This document shows positions 60,100-64,000 of a stretch of DNA of 64,000 nt, in pieces (the first letter of the stretch is position 1; each line of letters opens with the position of its first letter). The DNA is taken from positions 620,001-684,000 of the forward strand of contig JAJKFH010000052.1 in assembly GCA_023333565.1 (NCBI GenBank), written 5' to 3'. The notes under the pieces were generated by a model. It saw only the letters and a list, made by a program, of their open reading frames with translations. It had not been told where the DNA came from and made no database searches. The translations under genes and the position numbers were made by a program. This DNA comes from Puffinus mauretanicus. Its lineage: Eukaryota; Chordata; Aves; Procellariiformes; Procellariidae.

Positions 60100-63000
60100 T
60101 GACCCTGAGACGCAGCAGCGGCCGCCGTGCCGCTGGGGACAGGGAAGCACAGGGTGGCGCACGCCAAAGCCCTGCGGAGGGGCCGGGGGCGTTGCAGCCC
60201 TCCTCTGCTCGCTGCTAGCGCGGCTCTGAGCGCACCCACCAGCTTACAGCTGAGCGGAATTTCTGAGCTCTTGAATCCTGTATTCTGCATGTGAGAAAGG
60301 GAGGTTGTTCACTGCACCCTGCCACGTACTGACTTCAAGTGGACCTTTGGGCTCTCTCTGTTAATTAATTGATTGGACAGAAGTCAGATTAGTTAGTTAC
60401 TAAGCATGCATGCCTCAAAAGCCAAATTACAGAGCAGCCTGTAAATCTGTCTGTGGTGCTGGGCCAGCCACTCAGCCAACACAGCCAGTGCTGGTCTTTG
60501 TCTCCCACATGCTCCAACATGCACTCGTGCCTTTTTCCCTTGTTTTTCTTTCCTATCAAATCTCGTTTCGTGGGCTGCGCTCTTCCACCACCAGCGTTGA
60601 GGAGGACAGCTTTTTCCACTCCAAACACGAATCTGTGCAGCCCACTCACCTATCAGTTTCAGTACAATCTTTATTACAGAGACATCAAAACACAGCATCC
60701 TCTGGAAAAAGGAGAGCTAAAGGGGGGAGAAAATGTAACAAAAGCGGTGGCAAGCAAAAGCTGTTGTTAGCCCCTTCCTGGAAGAATAATCTACCCCAAT
60801 GTGCGCTTTGCACGTAAATACAGTAGCGCGCAGCAGGAGCAGCTAAGGCTCTGTGCACAACGTAATCTTATCATGGCCTATTTGCATAAGAAGCACAGCT
60901 TCGTGCTTTTCCCCTTCTATAGAAGAAATTTATTATGAAAAGCAGGTTGCTGCTTCAGAGCACATACGAAAACAGTTGGCTTTGTAACCTTGGGAAAAAA
61001 AGATAAATAAAGAAATCTCATGAGACACATGTGAGGACCTAGGAAGTATTAAAACATATGTTGGAACATATTGATCCCTGAAAGCCTCCTGCAGCAGATA
61101 TGAATCTTTTTCATTTCCAGCCACACTGATACTTTAATGAGGACAGTGTGTGCTTCTCACCTGTATAAATCATTTGTGCAGATTTTTGCAAAGCCCCCAA
61201 CGTGGAGCTGTGTCTCAGCCAGTTCGAGCAGCGCGGTGCCATATGTCTCGGCTTAGGTGGATCAAAGCGGAGGTTGGCTCTGCGCAGAGCGGCGCTGCAG
61301 CCTGCGTCTGGGAGCGAGCTCCCCGGGGTCCGAGGACTGCTGCCTTTTGTCATGTTGGAGGGACGTCCAGGGACCTGTTATGTGACCTGCAGATCAGCAC
61401 CCCTCTTTCTATTGCTCCACCATGCGATTTTGAGTGCTGCTTGCTTATGTGATTAGCAAAGCATCTACCATGTAGGATGAGCAGCAGTGGCAAACCCCAA
61501 GCGTGTTGCCTGGACTGGTGCGTTCTGTGCATCGTCTCCCAATGGTACAGCGGTAATTTGGTTGAGAAAATGCTGGAATGGAAAAACAGAGCAACTTTCT
61601 TTAACTGTGTTTGTGCCCCGTTATTTTCAATTCAGCAGCCATCTAGCTAAGTGTCTTCCTGCATGAATCACTGAGGATACGATTAAGTTTTGAGTGGTAT
61701 CAGAAGAACTATATTTAGAAACAGTAGAACCAGCCATTCTGGTGAAAAAGATGCCTCAGAGACATTTGCCTGGTGTGTGAAAAGAGCCCCTCACATCAGA
61801 GCGGAGGGCTGGAGCTGGCGTGGCTGCGCGTTTGGCTTTGTCCAGCTGCGCCGGTGAACCCGTCCCAACCCATCGCGGGCTTCTCGCGGGCAGCGGGGGA
61901 CCCGGGTCCCGTTGTGGGCACCGTCAGCCGCTGCCTCCAGGTACCTGCACCCACACGTGCTCCCTGCCCGGCTGCCCGTGCCTTTGTGCCCACACCGCCG
62001 TCAGCCGCCTCGTCCCGCCTCCCTGCTCCAGTGACGCGTGGCTCAGTGTGAGCAGCGTGCCTGAACTTGACCCTTTTATTCCTATTTCACATACACCAGG
62101 TTTTTTCTTTTTCTCCCCCAAAAGTGTATTTGTAATAAACGCAGCACAGGCCTAGGAGGATGAGAAGATGAATCGCAGCTATGAAAATATTCGGCTGTAT
62201 TTTAAATAGGAATCACAGCAGGTACAACAGCAGCCATCTACTGTTGATGCACTTCAGATGTATCAAAAGACCTTTTTTTCCCACTGTTGAGTTATCATTA
62301 ATTATTCTTAAAATAAAGTGCTACCACGCAACATTAATTCAGGAGAAGAAACTGTAAGTTCCTTGCTCTTCTCTAAGGCTTGTTTTCACAATGAATTAAT
62401 GGGAGTTAATTTAGCACTGCACAACCAACAGTACCACTGAAGGAATACAAACTAGATGTTGCTTCCCAGCTTCTTCCTCCCTCTTGTTAGTGCCCCTCTT
62501 TGTTCTTTATTCTGTGTGGTACAAAAGGTGTTAGTCTGGCAGATAGTAAAATTTGCTGAAAAAGCAGAAATTGGGAAAAAATACTGCATGGTTCCCTCCT
62601 CTTGTGAATATCAACAGTTTGGTACAGATGCACTGCTCTCCCAGTGGAAAAAGAATGGTAAAAATCAGGCTCTAATTCTTTGCAGTATGTGAATATTAGT
62701 ATTTGCAAACAGCATTTGTGGTGTTCTCTCTAAGTAGTATGTCTTCCGTCCAAGATTTGATTCAAGTTTTAGGAGCAAGCACTGCTTTAGCCCACAGATG
62801 GCACCTTGACTTGTCGATCGTTTCCTCTAAAAATGCAAGAGATTTTAGGCCTCACTGAGATGGAAAACTAAAATAACCAATTTGGAAAACATCCTGAATC
62901 TTGGAGAGGCTTTATATAATCTATTCAAACTCAGCTTGAAAAAGAGAAACGGTTTTACCCCAGAAGTATTCAAAAATATGTAGTGTTAGCATGCACATTG

Positions 63001-63344
63001 TGTAGGAAAATCATCAAATCCTCAAAAGCTGGAAGTAGCTGTGCTAACGAAGGGCTGATTTAATGCTGCCGCTCCTGCAGACGTCTGTGGGAGCCGGATG
63101 CTCGGTGAATGTTGGTGTCCAAATGTTATGTGACTAAAAGTCTCTTAAATAGTTATTTCCACAAAGCCTAATGTGAATCTCTGGGGCCTCCCAGGCCAGT
63201 CCAGAAGCTGGAGGGATGCGCAGCAGTTCCTTGGGCATCCCGGGGGGAGTGGGATGCTCCTGCCTGCCAACTCAGGCTCCTATCTCTGTGATGCTAGAGA
63301 TGGGGTCTAATTTTTACTGAGTGGACATCCTCTCTAGAAGGTCA
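60100..63344. other. Mixed single-copy DNA, no gene seen
   Basis: GC patches at 60100-60240, 61200-61340 and 61800-62050 alternate with AT-rich DNA. It holds the second transposon relic (61020-61105). The AT-rich stretch 62150-63060 shows nothing recognisable. Confidence 0.5.
61020..61105 (-). mobile_element. Old DNA-transposon relic, pogo/Tigger-like (copy 2)
   Basis: The minus strand here, inside a 63-codon frame (60933-61124), reads AFRDQYVPTYVLILPRSSHVS in part; QYVP-YVLI is shared with copy 1 at 1394-1535, and the following LPR fits the FPR-type triplet common after this strand in pogo-like transposases (family memory, not a search). At DNA level the two copies share the 12-base core TTAAAACATATG and matching flanks (GAGACA on one side, CCTCCT/CTCCT on the other). 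Both have the same orientation about 59.6 kb apart. Terminal repeats are not visible and the frame is broken on both sides, so it is inactive. Confidence 0.4.
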
Positions 63345-63527
63345 CAAAGGATGAGGGGAAATGGCTTCAAGTCACTCCAGGGGAGGTTTAAGTTGGATAT
63401 TAGGAAAAATTTCTTCACCGAAAGGGTTGTCAAACATTGGAACAGGCTGCCCAGGGAAGTGGTGGAGTCGCCATCCCTGGAGGCATTTGAAAGATGCGTA
63501 GAGGTGGCGCTTGGGGACATGGTTTAG
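63345..63527 (+). pseudogene. CR1 ORF2 (reverse transcriptase) C-terminal remnant
   Basis: The frame reads the extreme C-terminus of the CR1 polyprotein, including [20 protein letters not shown] and the NRLPREVV motif, and ends at the natural TAG (63525-63527). The reverse-transcriptase and endonuclease domains are missing through 5' truncation. The segment has kept its frame despite point changes, consistent with moderate age. Confidence 0.9.
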
Positions 63528-63612
63528 TGGTGGACTTGGCAGTGCTAGCTTAACGGTTGGACTTGATGATCTTAATGGTCTTTTCCAACCTAAATGATTT
63601 TGTGATTCTATA
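63345..63612 (+). mobile_element. CR1 LINE, 5'-truncated 3' end
   Basis: This is the 3' end of a chicken-repeat-1 type non-LTR retrotransposon. It includes the end of the reverse-transcriptase ORF, a short 3' untranslated region with GGACTTGATGATCTTAATGG and TCTTTTCCAACCTAAATGAT, and a terminal ATTTTGTGATTCTA tract, the decayed form of the 8-bp repeats that end CR1. It is severely 5'-truncated, as most avian CR1 copies are. It looks like the CR1-J group by the GTTTAGTGGTGGACTTGGCA region, from memory. It cannot move by itself. Confidence 0.95.
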
Positions 63613-64000
63613 AAGTTGTTGCTGAGTCAGGAGACCAGTGTTGCAAAATCATCTGGGCTGTTGGGTTGACACAAAACCTCGTAGCTTGTCGTACCATCCT
63701 GGAGTGGTTTTGGGGAGCCCCGTGCTGAGTGGACTTGGAGAAAGAGGCTTAAGTGTCCAGAGGTTTGTGGTTGCACTCTTGGAGTCACAGGGCAGACCCT
63801 CTGCGTGCTATCCTCAACTCTCCACTCACTTAGCAAAAATTTCTCTTTCCCTTTTTTTGTGCTGTTTTGTTTCACCCCGTGCTTGCTGCATTGCTCGTGG
63901 CTGTCGGAGGGGGGTGAGCGAAGGAGGAGGCTTGGTGCCTTTCCAGAGAGGTGGTGCGGGTTAGAGCTGCCCCCAGTCTGGCCTGGGTCAGGCTGGAGAG
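63613..64000. other. Single-copy DNA after CR1, no gene seen
   Basis: Moderate-GC sequence with unrecognised frames on both strands, running off the right edge of the window. Confidence 0.5.

Noticed and set aside
1..64000. tRNA, rRNA or spliceosomal RNA genes
   Set aside because: A reading for the tRNA B-box word and the U6 start found no convincing match; a covariance-model search would be decisive.

Overview
This looks like nuclear DNA from a bird. A 5'-truncated CR1 LINE with the avian-type 3' end lies at 63345-63612. A solo LTR of a family I remember as common in neoavian birds lies at 47150-47739. Recognisable repeats cover only about 2% of the window, which fits small avian genomes. 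There are no bacterial operons, ribosome binding sites or closely packed genes. I could not match any open reading frame to a known host protein. The longest frames sit in GC-rich, CpG-rich DNA where stop codons are rare, so I do not call them genes.

Layout. AT-rich single-copy DNA alternates with short GC-rich patches. Five patches look like true CpG islands by hand count: 1-300 (cut by the window edge), 14560-14880, 21430-22050, 27225-27610 and 39080-39595. Weaker GC-rich patches lie near 2600-3450, 4010-4660, 8890-9290, 10440-10810, 13390-13530, 25000-25400, 32960-33330, 37540-38170, 49030-49180, 53860-54120, 60100-60240, 61200-61340 and 61800-62050. Several long AT-rich stretches (for example 18440-18780, 20575-21360, 22310-22720, 24290-24800 and 43200-43800) read like the conserved non-coding DNA of developmental gene deserts. 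That is only an impression, because conservation cannot be tested from one sequence.

Repeats. A 12-copy, 25-bp minisatellite lies at 17346-17645. Two similar fragments at opposite ends of the window (about 1394-1535 and 61020-61105, both minus strand) appear to be old copies of one element with a pogo/Tigger-like transposase motif. A likely MIR-type SINE core lies at 35080-35132. Several short tandem duplications and low-complexity tracts are listed separately.

Possible transcription. Three short stretches have splice-like boundaries: a donor at 122/123 leaving the first CpG island, a bounded 99-bp candidate exon at 36758-36856, and a 64-codon frame ending on a consensus donor at 45759/45760. 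They may belong to an unseen gene or lncRNA, or may be chance. The window is best read as intergenic or intronic DNA. I found no novel multi-gene system. The best leads for follow-up are the paired transposon relics, the minisatellite and the CpG islands with no visible gene.
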